From NCBI RefSeq assembly GCF_000786655.1, contig NZ_JROM01000058.1, positions 1 through 64,000 of the forward strand: 64,000 nt of DNA, given 5' to 3'. Under the pieces are notes generated by a model. It had not been told where the DNA came from. It saw nothing but the letters and a program-made list of their open reading frames with translations, and ran no database searches. The position numbers and the translations under genes were made by a program. This DNA comes from Kocuria marina. GTDB taxonomy: Bacteria > Actinomycetota > Actinomycetes > Actinomycetales > Micrococcaceae. This document shows, piece by piece, positions 7,590 to 15,805 of this stretch. How positions within the stretch are numbered: the stretch's first letter is position 1; every line of letters begins with the position of its first letter.

Positions 7590-8780
7590 TCAGGAGGCGA
7601 TCATGCCGTGGGGGTCGATGATGTACTTCTCCTGCGAGCTGTTGTCGAAGTCCGCGTAGGCCTGAGGAGCATCGTCAAGGCCGATGACCTTGGTCTGCAG
7701 CATGTCCGACAGGTACGGCATGCGGTCCCACAGGATCGCCTGCATCAACTCGTAGTTGTAATGCATGATCGGCGCCTGGCCAGCGGTGATCTTCGGGGAC
7801 TTGATCCAGGCGTTGCCGAATTCAATCGGGTAGATGCCGTTCTGCTCGTCCTTGGAATCCGCCAGGGGGTCAGGCCCGTAGATGCCAATGATGCCGGTGG
7901 CGCCTCCCGCGCGGGTAACGTCGATCACCTGGTTGATCGCATAGGCCGGATCCTCTTTGTCCGCGTCCTTGCCGATGCCGTGAGCTTCGGTGCCGACGTA
8001 GTCCACGGCGCAGTCGACCATCGGCTCGCCAAGGATCTTTTCAATCTGGTCCTGCAGCGGGACATCCTCGTTGAGGTCAATGGTTTCGCAACCGTTGCGC
8101 TTCATCAGGGCCAAGCGATCCTTGTCATGGTCGCCGACGATGATGCAGGACGCCCCCAGCAGGCGCGCAGCTGCGGCGCCGCAACGGCCCACGGGGCCGG
8201 CCCCCGCGATGTAGACAGTGGACCCGGGCTTGGCGCCAGCCTCCATGAGGCCGTGGAAGGCAGTCGGGAGGATGTCAGAGAGAAGCGCCAGATCGCGGAT
8301 CTTCTTCATGGCCTGGTCACGGTCCGGGAACTTCAGCAGCTGGAAGTCCGCATAGGGAACAAAAAGATACTCGGCCTGTCCGCCGTCCCAGCCGCCCAGG
8401 TTGAAGCCGTAGGCAGCGGAATCGGCGTCCGGGTTGCAGGTCTGGCAGACCTCGGTACGACCGTTGCGGCAGTTGCGGCAGCGGCCGCAAGCCACGTTGA
8501 AGGGAACCGAGACCAGGTCGCCTTCCTTCAGGAACTCGACGTCAGAGCCGATTTCCACGACTTCCCCGGTCATCTCATGCCCCATGACCATGCCTTCCGG
8601 GGCGGGGAAGGACCCGCGGTAGATGTGGAGGTCACTACCGCAGATGTTGGAAGCCACGATCTTCAGGACAACACCGTGGGGTGCCTTCTTGCCGTTGGGC
8701 ATCTGGAGCTTCGGAAAGTCCAGATCCTCAACCTGCATGTTCTTCACGCCGCGGAAGACGACGGAACGGTTGCCTGCCAT
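7590..8780 (-). CDS. fdhA: Glutathione-independent formaldehyde dehydrogenase
   Basis: A zinc-dependent medium-chain dehydrogenase that oxidises formaldehyde to formate with NAD and no thiol cofactor. At 396 residues it matches the Pseudomonas putida enzyme in length and motifs. C47 and H68 suit the catalytic zinc, and C98, C101, C104 and C112 the structural zinc. The Rossmann loop GAGPVG precedes DHDKDRLALMKRNG, and the carboxyl half keeps the family's YGPDPLADSKDEQNG insert. I start at the ATG at 8778-8780 (MAGNRSVVFR), which has an AAGGAGTG ribosome site; upstream in-frame codons lack one. It is likely monocistronic and detoxifying. Confidence 0.92.
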   Translation of the reverse strand: MAGNRSVVFRGVKNMQVEDLDFPKLQMPNGKKAPHGVVLKIVASNICGSDLHIYRGSFPAPEGMVMGHEMTGEVVEIGSDVEFLKEGDLVSVPFNVACGRCRNCRNGRTEVCQTCNPDADSAAYGFNLGGWDGGQAEYLFVPYADFQLLKFPDRDQAMKKIRDLALLSDILPTAFHGLMEAGAKPGSTVYIAGAGPVGRCGAAAARLLGASCIIVGDHDKDRLALMKRNGCETIDLNEDVPLQDQIEKILGEPMVDCAVDYVGTEAHGIGKDADKEDPAYAINQVIDVTRAGGATGIIGIYGPDPLADSKDEQNGIYPIEFGNAWIKSPKITAGQAPIMHYNYELMQAILWDRMPYLSDMLQTKVIGLDDAPQAYADFDNSSQEKYIIDPHGMIAS

Positions 8781-9179
8781 GTTCTTCACTCCTTCTTGAG
8801 TTCTCACACCGGGGCCCGGGGAGACTCGGTCCAGCCCCACCCTTGAGGCTTCTCTCAGTAAACCATAGGCCTCGCACAACCTAAATCGACCCCCAGGGGC
8901 GTCGTGGGGAGGGAGGCGTCCTGGACGAATCCACGTTCTGCATGACGCAAAATGTCGATATTGCCGATGCCTTGGCTTGGTGGGAGATTCCGATTATTTC
9001 GGGCGAATGGCTCAATGCGCGCCTTTGACATACATGTCAAACACCCCTATGGGTGTACTTTTCACGCATTTCTCACCCAAAATGTTCATGTTACGAACCC
9101 CGCGGATTCAGGCCCTGCGGACTCACGCACACACCACCCCCGAGTGTGCTCCACCCTCCCCGGCTCGTAGCCTGACGGG
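8781..9179. promoter_or_regulatory. Intergenic region with two adjacent perfect palindromes
   Basis: This 399-bp gap has no gene. TTTGACA-TACA-TGTCAAA at 9024-9041 is a perfect inverted repeat. It abuts a second one, ACACCC-CTAT-GGGTGT at 9041-9056. The TTGACA half with TATGGG 18 bp later also resembles a promoter on the plus strand. The surrounding DNA is notably AT-richer than the genes. This is a probable operator for fdhA, the MFS gene, or both. Confidence 0.5.
9168..9173 (+). promoter_or_regulatory. -10 box for a leaderless transcript
   Basis: TAGCCT lies exactly at -12 to -7 of the GTG start at 9180, and no ribosome-binding sequence precedes that start. Confidence 0.5.
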
Positions 9180-10403
9180 GTGACGCCAGCTTCCCCACCA
9201 CCGGCCATGGACCGCCTGCGGATCACCCGAGCGCGCATCGCGGTGTCTCTGCTGTTCCTCACCAACGGCGCGATCTTCTCCAACCTGTTGCCCCGCTTGC
9301 CCGAGATCAAGGACATGTACGACCTGTCCAACGCCCTGTACGGGTTCGCGCTGATCGCGTTCCCCATCGGAGGTGTGGTGGCGGGCCCCCTGCCGGCCCC
9401 CATTCTGCGGAGGTTCGGAACGGCGCGCGTCGCCGTGGTGGGTTCGATCCTGCTCGCCACCGCGGTGTTCGTGGCCGGATCCGTTCCCCTCGTGGCCGTG
9501 TTCTGGATCGGACTGTTCGTCGCGGGCATGCTGGACGCCCTCGTGGACACAGCGCAGAACGCGCAAGGACTGCGAGTACAACGCCTCGCCGGAACCTCCA
9601 TCATCAACTCCATGCACGCCCTGTGGAGCGTGGGTGCCGTGATCGGCGGCCTCATGGGCACCGCCGCTGCGGCCATGAACCTACCCCTGCCTTGGCACTT
9701 CCTGATCAGCGGTGTCATCTTCGCGGCCGTGGCAGCCTTCGCCATGCGCTGGGCCGTCCCCGACGACCACGCGGAACACGCCGCCACCCAGGCCGAGAAC
9801 GCCCCCCTGGACACCGCCGGGATGCCTAAGCTCCCGCGTAGCGCGGGAGTGGCCGCGCTCGCGCTGCTGCCGATCGCCGTCGTCGCCATGTCCGGGGTGC
9901 TCGTGGAAGACGTGGGCTCCAACTGGTCCGCCGTCTACCTGCGGGACGCCCTGGGCGCACCCGTGGGCATGGTGGGGCTCGGCTACGTCAGCCTGGTGGG
10001 CGCGCAGTTCGTGGGTCGCCTTTTAGGGGACAGGCTGATCGACGCGTTGGGAGCCGTGCTGGTCACGCGCATCGGGGGCGTACTGATCTTCGTGGGCCTG
10101 GGCGCCGTGGCGCTCGCGCCGACACCGTGGGTGGCCCTGGCTGGTTTCGCCCTCGCGGGCTTCGGCTGCGCGACCATGGTCCCCAACGCCTACGCCGCCG
10201 CAGACCGTGCCCCCGGCCTGAAACCCGGCACGGGACTCACCTTGGTGAGCTGGTGCATGCGCATCGTGTTCGTGCTCTCGCCCCCGCTGATCGGCCTCTT
10301 CGCCGATGCCGCCGGGTTGCGGACCGCGCTGTTCGTCTTCCCGCTCATGGGCCTGTTCGCGTTCCTCTTCGCGGGCGCCCTGCAGGTGCGTGCCCGGCGT
10401 TGA
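9180..10403 (+). CDS. MFS transporter (YbjJ-like)
   Basis: A 407-residue major facilitator with about 12 membrane segments, opening MDRLRITRARIAVSLLFLTN and including PRLPEIKDMYDLSNALYGFA, typical of the YbjJ/fucose-permease-like branch. The central loop is acidic (DDHAEHAATQAEN). Substrate unknown. It starts at GTG 9180, supported by a -10 box at the leaderless position. It ends 43 bp before the P450 gene on the same strand. The P450 has its own leaderless -10 box, so the two are neighbours rather than strictly one operon. Export or uptake of a lipid-derived compound is a guess from context. Confidence 0.8.
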   Translation: MTPASPPPAMDRLRITRARIAVSLLFLTNGAIFSNLLPRLPEIKDMYDLSNALYGFALIAFPIGGVVAGPLPAPILRRFGTARVAVVGSILLATAVFVAGSVPLVAVFWIGLFVAGMLDALVDTAQNAQGLRVQRLAGTSIINSMHALWSVGAVIGGLMGTAAAAMNLPLPWHFLISGVIFAAVAAFAMRWAVPDDHAEHAATQAENAPLDTAGMPKLPRSAGVAALALLPIAVVAMSGVLVEDVGSNWSAVYLRDALGAPVGMVGLGYVSLVGAQFVGRLLGDRLIDALGAVLVTRIGGVLIFVGLGAVALAPTPWVALAGFALAGFGCATMVPNAYAAADRAPGLKPGTGLTLVSWCMRIVFVLSPPLIGLFADAAGLRTALFVFPLMGLFAFLFAGALQVRARR

Positions 10404-10434
10404 AACCTCCCAGTCGGCGAAAGGTCAGTACCCG

Positions 10435-10440
10435 TACGAT
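10435..10440 (+). promoter_or_regulatory. -10 box for a leaderless P450 transcript
   Basis: TACGAT lies at -12 to -7 of the P450 ATG at 10447; no ribosome site is present. Confidence 0.5.
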
Positions 10441-10446
10441 CAGAGC

Positions 10447-11733
10447 ATGACTTCCACCGCGGGACGCACCCGCCCCGACCAAGTCCTCTCCTTCCTGCGC
10501 TCGGGCTACCTCTTCGCCTCGCGCGTACGACGTCGCACGGGCGTCTCCCCGGAGTCCGGCGCCCCGGTGAGCATGAACCTGCTGGGCAAGCGCTCGGTCC
10601 TGGTGCGCGGGGAAGAAGGGGTGGACCTCTTCTACGACACCTCCCGCATGAAGCGCCACGGCGCCATGCCCCTGTTCATCCGCGGCCCGCTCTTCGGGTC
10701 GGGTGCCGTCCACGCCCTGGACGGGGACGCCCACGCCGCACGTAAGAACCAGATGGCGGACATGGCCTACGAGGACGAGCGGGTGGCCCAGTACAAGCCG
10801 TTCGTGGCCGAGGAACTCGAGATGCTCATCCGTGAATGGACCTCCCCCGGCAACGTCTACGACGGCACGGCCCTGGCCTTCGGCCGTGCGTCCTTCCGCT
10901 GGGCCGGGATCCCGTGGAGCCGCCAGGAGATGGACCGGCAGGCCCGCCGCATGAGCCGTCTGCTGGACACCTTTGGGCGCCCCGCCACGCACCCGATCTC
11001 ATGGTTCGAGCGCTTCCGCCTGGATCGCACGTTCACGCAGCTGATCCACGGTGTGCGTTCGGGCACCGTGGCCGCCGACCCGGATTCGGTGCTCGCCCAC
11101 ATGGCGCGTCTCGTGGACGAGAACGGTGGCCTCGTGGACGAGAAGACCGCCGCGGTGGAGTTGCAGAACCTCACCCGCCCCAACGTGGCGGTGGCTCGCT
11201 TCGCGGCCTTCGCCGGGGCAGCACTCGTGGAGCACCCGGAATGGGCCGCCCGCATCCACGAGGCGTCCCAGGCACGGGGTGGTTCTCTGCTCGACATCCC
11301 GGAGGCCGTGGCCTTCGCCCAGGAGGTCCGCCGCGTCTACCCGTTCGTCCCGATGCTCCCCGCCGAGGCCACCGCGGACACCGAGATCAAGGGCTGCCCC
11401 ATCCACAAGGGTCAGCGCGTGCTGATCGACATCCTGGGCACCAACAACGATCCCGCCTCGTGGGAGCGCGCCGGCACCTTCGACCCCGAACGCTTCATGG
11501 GGGTCGACGACGCCGAGGCCATCCGCACGTTCATCCCCCAGGGCGGTGCCGAGGTCCGTACGGGCCACCGTTGCCCCGGTGAGAAGATCGCGGTGACATC
11601 CCTGTCCGCGGCCGTGGTGGCACTGGCCCGCCCGAACGTGGAACTGGGCACCGACCCGGACGACCTCACGTTCTCGTGGACCCACATGCTGACCCGCCCC
11701 GCTACGGGCATGCGGGTGCGCACCGCCCACTGA
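10447..11733 (+). CDS. CYP152 fatty-acid peroxygenase/decarboxylase P450
   Basis: A cytosolic haem enzyme that uses hydrogen peroxide on fatty acids. CYP152 members either hydroxylate (alpha/beta) or decarboxylate to terminal alkenes. At 428 residues it is full length. The haem-ligand cysteine is C376 in GHRCPGE. The carboxylate-binding arginine is in NLTRPNVAVARF. The distal-side residue is H89 in LFGSGAVHALDG, the histidine found in the alkene-forming OleT enzyme rather than the glutamine of Bacillus BSbeta. Established knowledge: a Kocuria homologue has been reported to make terminal alkenes. Decarboxylase activity here is inferred. It is paired with an MFS gene and followed by a strong terminator. 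Confidence 0.9.
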   Translation: MTSTAGRTRPDQVLSFLRSGYLFASRVRRRTGVSPESGAPVSMNLLGKRSVLVRGEEGVDLFYDTSRMKRHGAMPLFIRGPLFGSGAVHALDGDAHAARKNQMADMAYEDERVAQYKPFVAEELEMLIREWTSPGNVYDGTALAFGRASFRWAGIPWSRQEMDRQARRMSRLLDTFGRPATHPISWFERFRLDRTFTQLIHGVRSGTVAADPDSVLAHMARLVDENGGLVDEKTAAVELQNLTRPNVAVARFAAFAGAALVEHPEWAARIHEASQARGGSLLDIPEAVAFAQEVRRVYPFVPMLPAEATADTEIKGCPIHKGQRVLIDILGTNNDPASWERAGTFDPERFMGVDDAEAIRTFIPQGGAEVRTGHRCPGEKIAVTSLSAAVVALARPNVELGTDPDDLTFSWTHMLTRPATGMRVRTAH

Positions 11734-11750
11734 TCCACCCGAGCGAACCG

Positions 11751-11784
11751 AAGGGCCACCCCGCGTGCGAGCGGGGTGGCCCTT
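11751..11784. terminator. Strong hairpin terminator
   Basis: Perfect 14-bp arms (11751-11764 and 11771-11784) with loop GTGCGA. It lies 17 bases past the P450 stop and between convergent genes, so it probably acts both ways. A second weaker GC-rich hairpin near 11858-11880 may serve the peptidase gene. Confidence 0.8.
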
Positions 11785-11895
11785 CGTGTGAGCACTTCTA
11801 TTTCTGGAAAACCGGGGTGTCGCCCGCCGCTGTGAGCGGGCTCGCCGGTCCACGCGTATCCCCGCCGTTACGGGCGGGAGGTGAAACCCCGATCC

Positions 11896-14022
11896 TCACC
11901 GGTCTTTGGCAGGGGGAGCCGGAGGCTGGTACGGCGGGGCCTTGGCCACCAGCTTCTGCAGTGCGGTCAGCTCGGCAGAGGCCGCGGCGGTGAGTTTCTT
12001 GTCCGCCGGTTTGGCCGACGCCGCCGCCACCGCGTGCTGGGTCTTGTTCAGCTGCGCGGCGAACGTCGGATCCGCGGCGGCCAGCTTGGAATCCGTAAAC
12101 CGCTGGGACAGCAAGGTCAGCTCGGTGTTCAGTGGCGTGGCGGGTCCGAACTGCTGCGCCGGGGTCAGCACAATCTGCGTGGCCAGCAGGTGCTGCGTGC
12201 GCTGCTGCACCTGCTCCAGCGTGGTCAGCTGATCCACGGGCGCGGTGTAGGGATCCAGACCGGGCACGTTCGACTGAGGGTTGGGATCCTCGCCCGGCTC
12301 GGTGTGCTCCGGTGGCTTGGGGAGCCCGGACGTCGACGGATTCGGGGTGGGCAGGGTCTCCCCCGGATCACTCGGGGTGCCCGTGGGGCCACCGGACTTC
12401 GACGGGGTCGGCGTAGCACTCGGAGTCGGGGAGCCGCTCGGGTCGAACTTCTGCTGGCCCGGATCACTCGGCTCACCCGCGGAACCACCGGACTTCGACG
12501 GGGTCGGCGTAGGACTCGGAGTCGGGGAGCCGCTCGGGTCGAGCTTCTGTTGGCCCGGATCGCTCGGCTCACCCGCGGGGCCACCAGACTTCGACGGGGT
12601 CGGCGTAGGACTCGGAGTCGGGGAGCCGCTCGGGTCGAGCTTCTGCTGGCCCGGATCGCTCGGCTCACCCGCGGAACCACCGGACTTCGACGGGATCGGC
12701 GTAGCACTCCGAGTCGGGGAGCCGCTCGGGTCGAGCTTCTGCTTGCCCGGATCGCTCGGCTCACCCGTGGAACCACCGGACTTGGACGGGATCGTGTTCG
12801 GGCGCGGCGTCGTCGTCGACCCTGGCTCGTGAGCGGGCCCCTTCTTGGCAGGTGCCTTCGTGGCCGGTGCAGCCTGGGGCGCGGACTTCTTGGCGTCGTT
12901 CCCGGCCTTCTCGCCGGACGCCTGCTTCGCGTCAGCCGGTTTTCCGGAGTTCGACGACGCCGCTGCCGGTGGCGGGGTCTTCCGACCCAGTGCCATCACG
13001 CGTTCGTGATCTGCATCGGGAACGTCGGCCGGTGCGGGACCGGAATCGGTACCGGGTTCCGCGTGCGGATCCACGGGAGGCTGCATCGCGGCCTGGTCCT
13101 CCGTGGAATACGGCGCGCGCGACGCGGGGATGACACCCTTGCCGGTCTCCCAGTCGAAGGACTCCGGGTCCGCGACCTTGCCGTGAACCCAGATCTCGAA
13201 GTGCAGGTGGGGGCCGGTGACACGCAGACCCGTCTGTCCCACGGTGCCTAGTTGCTCGGAGGCACGCAAGGTGTCCCCCACGCGCACCATGACGTCCTTG
13301 AGGTGGTTGTACGTGGTCTTGATGCCGTCCGCGTGCGTGACCTCCACCCGGTTGCCACCCCACACGTCCCAGAAGACCGCTGTGACGGTGCCGTCCAGGG
13401 CAGCTACCACGGGTGTGCCCTCCGGTACGGAGATGTCCGTGCCGTTGTGGAAGTCCTTCTGCTTGGTGTCCGGGGCGATCCGCCATCCGAACCGGCCGCC
13501 GTCCAGCACGACCACCGGTTGGGCCGGGGCGATGATGGTGTTGACGGGTAGCTCACCCTCGAACGTGGCCGGAGCGCGCGTGCTCGGTGCCACGGGGGAC
13601 GTGTCCCCCGCGCCGCTCCCGGAGCCGCTCGAGCCCGAACCGCTTCCGGATCCGGCAGCGCCCGCGCCTCCGGCTCCGGAGGCGCGGGGACCGGAACCCC
13701 CGGGAGCGATGTCCACCGCATTGCGGACGAACGTGCCCGGGGCGGTCACCGGCACGTCGTGGGACGCGGCGATCGCCGCCTGGTCCGGCACCACGGCGAA
13801 CAGGGAGGCCTGAGCCGGCCGCGCGGCGTCGTCGTCGGGAGCGGGAACGCCCGGGCGCTGGGGGCCTTGCGCGTCGTGAGCCATGGCGGGCTGCCAGGGG
13901 GCGGTTTCGGTGCCATTGCTGAGCGCAACGCTCACGGCCACGAGCATGGAGAAGGACGTGAAGGCGGTCAGCGCCATGGACGGCTTCCTGGCCGCCGCGG
14001 CGCGTGAGCGTGAACGAGTCAT
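11896..14022 (-). CDS. Secreted M23 metallopeptidase with proline/serine-rich repeats
   Basis: A 708-residue envelope protein. Residues 1-36 form a signal peptide or anchor (basic start, then MALTAFTSFSMLVAVSVAL). A Gly/Ser linker spans about 108-140. The lysostaphin-type zinc peptidase domain at about 165-285 has H192 and D196 in HNGTD and H272/H274 in PHLHFE, so it probably cleaves peptidoglycan cross-bridges. A long linker follows, with five 32-residue repeats built on PSKSGGSAGEPSDPG. A helical, alanine-rich C-terminal region of about 120 residues ends it. I start at 14022 because this gives the clean signal peptide; an in-frame ATG at 14115 is possible. Confidence 0.85.
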   Translation of the reverse strand: MTRSRSRAAAARKPSMALTAFTSFSMLVAVSVALSNGTETAPWQPAMAHDAQGPQRPGVPAPDDDAARPAQASLFAVVPDQAAIAASHDVPVTAPGTFVRNAVDIAPGGSGPRASGAGGAGAAGSGSGSGSSGSGSGAGDTSPVAPSTRAPATFEGELPVNTIIAPAQPVVVLDGGRFGWRIAPDTKQKDFHNGTDISVPEGTPVVAALDGTVTAVFWDVWGGNRVEVTHADGIKTTYNHLKDVMVRVGDTLRASEQLGTVGQTGLRVTGPHLHFEIWVHGKVADPESFDWETGKGVIPASRAPYSTEDQAAMQPPVDPHAEPGTDSGPAPADVPDADHERVMALGRKTPPPAAASSNSGKPADAKQASGEKAGNDAKKSAPQAAPATKAPAKKGPAHEPGSTTTPRPNTIPSKSGGSTGEPSDPGKQKLDPSGSPTRSATPIPSKSGGSAGEPSDPGQQKLDPSGSPTPSPTPTPSKSGGPAGEPSDPGQQKLDPSGSPTPSPTPTPSKSGGSAGEPSDPGQQKFDPSGSPTPSATPTPSKSGGPTGTPSDPGETLPTPNPSTSGLPKPPEHTEPGEDPNPQSNVPGLDPYTAPVDQLTTLEQVQQRTQHLLATQIVLTPAQQFGPATPLNTELTLLSQRFTDSKLAAADPTFAAQLNKTQHAVAAASAKPADKKLTAAASAELTALQKLVAKAPPYQPPAPPAKDR
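12360..12800 (-). repeat. 96-bp in-frame tandem repeat in the M23 gene
   Basis: The motif ACC(G/A)GACTT recurs at 12391, 12487, 12583, 12679 and 12775, an exact 96-bp period. It encodes a 32-residue Pro/Ser/Gly-rich unit. Copies differ by few substitutions and no indels, so the array is young or homogenised and is likely to vary in copy number between strains. Confidence 0.9.
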
Positions 14023-14147
14023 GAGGCGATCGTGTCTCCCGGGATGGACTTCGGCACCGTTAGCCCGCGGCCCGATAGTCAGTACAGCCAGTGTAGGTGA
14101 ACCGGGGGTGTCCATGTAGTTGCATGAAGACTAAGATCCCCGCGTGT

Positions 14148-14672
14148 TCAGTACTTCCCGGACCAGCCGTGCTCGACCAGCTCGCGGACGTAGGCGGCCT
14201 GCCCCACGTGCTGGGCGGCGTCGTCGATCGCGGACACGATCCGCACACCCCGCGTGACGGGCGGATCCCAGGAATCGTCGATGACCTCGTCCAGCTCGGC
14301 GTCCGACAGGGAGTGCGCGTATTCGGCCGTGGTGTCCGTGACGGCTTCGAGGTAGCCCAGCAGCAACTCGGGGCCGTCCACGCGCACGCTCGCCACGGCC
14401 TGCGGGTCGTCCCCGAAGCCGAAGTCCTCACACGGGCGGTCCAACCCGAACCTCTCGCACCACCCGCCGGAACGCCACACCTGCTCCGCTCCGCGCAGCT
14501 CCGCGACCTGAGCGTCCTGCTGCCGCGCCGCATGCCACACGAGCCAGGACATGGAGTTCAGTTCACCGCGCGGCATCTCGTTGAGGGTGTCCGCGGAGGC
14601 CCCTTCCAGGGCGGCCCGCGCCGCATCCAGGGGCCGCTGCGCGGCGTCCGCGATCAGTTCCAGTACGCTCAT
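14148..14672 (-). CDS. DinB/DUF664 family protein
   Basis: A 174-residue four-helix-bundle protein of the DinB superfamily. In actinobacteria these include mycothiol-dependent S-transferases and many uncharacterised members. Metal-binding-type residues fit the pattern: H in LVWHAARQQDAQ, and H in AAQHVGQAAYVRELV near the C-terminus. AGGAAGTGGGG lies upstream of the ATG. Cytosolic; the substrate is unknown. It stands alone between the peptidase and the EamA transporter. Confidence 0.75.
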   Translation of the reverse strand: MSVLELIADAAQRPLDAARAALEGASADTLNEMPRGELNSMSWLVWHAARQQDAQVAELRGAEQVWRSGGWCERFGLDRPCEDFGFGDDPQAVASVRVDGPELLLGYLEAVTDTTAEYAHSLSDAELDEVIDDSWDPPVTRGVRIVSAIDDAAQHVGQAAYVRELVEHGWSGKY

Positions 14673-14783
14673 GCCCGTGTCCCCACTTCCTCGTGCCGAC
14701 GGTCCACGCCGCCCGGTCCGGTTCCTTCCGGTCCGACGACGGCGCTGCTGGCCACTCTACGGGCGCCCCGGCGGATCCGGGAG

Positions 14784-14808
14784 GGGTGGGGCCTGATCGG
14801 CCCCACCC
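14784..14808. terminator. Hairpin between same-strand genes
   Basis: Ten-base perfect arms GGGTGGGGCC / GGCCCCACCC with loop TGATC. It lies just beyond the stop of the EamA gene and probably terminates it before the DinB gene. Confidence 0.6.
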
Positions 14809-14865
14809 TGCAGAAGGTCTTCACGGGGCTGTGCTTTCCAGGGCGTGGATCGACGGGGCAGGACG

Positions 14866-15792
14866 TCACGCTCTGGTGCGCTGTGTCAGGGCCACGCACG
14901 CGAGGACGAGCACCGCGGCCACCACGACATCCGGAGAGAACGGTTCGCCGAGCAACAGGACGGCCCAGACAAGGGTCAGGAGCGGTTGCATCAGCTGCAG
15001 TTGACTCGCCCGGGTGACGCCCATCAGCGCCATGCCGCGATACCAGACCACGAATCCCAGGAACTGGGAGACCGCCGCGATGTAGAGAAGCCCCGCGACA
15101 CCGCGCGCGGAGAGGTGGACGGGCTCCATGGGCAGAGCGGCGATCGTCACGACCAGGTTCACGGGAGCAGCCAGGAGCACACCCCATGCGATCACCTGCC
15201 AGCCGGGGATGCGGGAGGACAATCTCCCGCCCTCCGCGTAGCCCGCGGCACACACCACGAGGGCGGCCACGAGATAGAGATCCCCGATGCCGGGTACCCC
15301 GTTGCTCTGCAACAGGGCGAATCCCACGACCACCACCCCTCCCGCGGCGGCCGCACACCAGAACGCCCACGAGGGCCGGTTCCCGGTGCGCAGCGTGGAG
15401 ATGACGGCGGTGGCCATGGGCAGGGCCCCGATGACCACCGCGGAGTGCGAGGCGGACGTGGTCTGCAGCGCCAGAGTGGTCAGAAGGGGGAAGCCCAGGG
15501 CGCAGCCGAGGGCCACGACGGTGATCCCCGCCCAGTCGTGACGCGCGGGCACGGGCGGACGGGCCCACAGCAGGGCGGTCCCGGCCAGTGCCGCTGCGAT
15601 GACGCCTCGCAGTCCGGTGGCCGTCCAGGGTCCAAACCCGTCCAGGGCGAAGACCGTGCCGGGGAAGCTCAGGGAGAAGGCGACGACGCCCAGGGACGCG
15701 AGAAGGGGGCCATTTCCCCATAGGCCGTGGGCCCGTCCCGGGCCCCGGACCGATACTCTCGTGGGAGTAGTAGCGCTATTCTCAGCTTTCAT
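14866..15792 (-). CDS. EamA/DMT-family metabolite transporter
   Basis: A 308-residue membrane protein with ten predicted helices and the internal duplication of the drug/metabolite family. Signature stretches include LRGVIAAALAGTALLW, QTTSASHSAVVIGALPMATA and LQLMQPLLTLVWAVLLLGEPF, the usual exporter-type second-repeat ending. Likely an effluxer of an amino acid or small metabolite. Its start codon overlaps the divergent MocR regulator start by two bases, and TACTGT lies at -11 to -6, so it is probably leaderless. MocR regulators often control neighbouring transporters, so regulation by the neighbour is likely. Confidence 0.85.
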   Translation of the reverse strand: MKAENSATTPTRVSVRGPGRAHGLWGNGPLLASLGVVAFSLSFPGTVFALDGFGPWTATGLRGVIAAALAGTALLWARPPVPARHDWAGITVVALGCALGFPLLTTLALQTTSASHSAVVIGALPMATAVISTLRTGNRPSWAFWCAAAAGGVVVVGFALLQSNGVPGIGDLYLVAALVVCAAGYAEGGRLSSRIPGWQVIAWGVLLAAPVNLVVTIAALPMEPVHLSARGVAGLLYIAAVSQFLGFVVWYRGMALMGVTRASQLQLMQPLLTLVWAVLLLGEPFSPDVVVAAVLVLACVALTQRTRA

Positions 15793-15805
15793 GAATCACA
15801 GTAGC
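15769..15805. promoter_or_regulatory. Overlapping divergent promoters / putative MocR operator
   Basis: The two ATGs (15790-15792 minus, 15791-15793 plus) overlap. TACTGT at 15798-15803 (minus strand) is at -11 for EamA, and TATTCT at 15777-15782 is at -14 for MocR. Each promoter therefore lies inside the other gene's coding sequence. AGTAGC occurs at 15769-15774 and 15800-15805 as direct repeats, a plausible MocR site. Confidence 0.55.

Noticed and set aside
12281-12832. Repetitive plus-strand open frame (GSSFCWPGSLGSP repeats)
   Set aside because: Antisense of the 96-bp tandem repeat in the M23 gene; no ribosome site.
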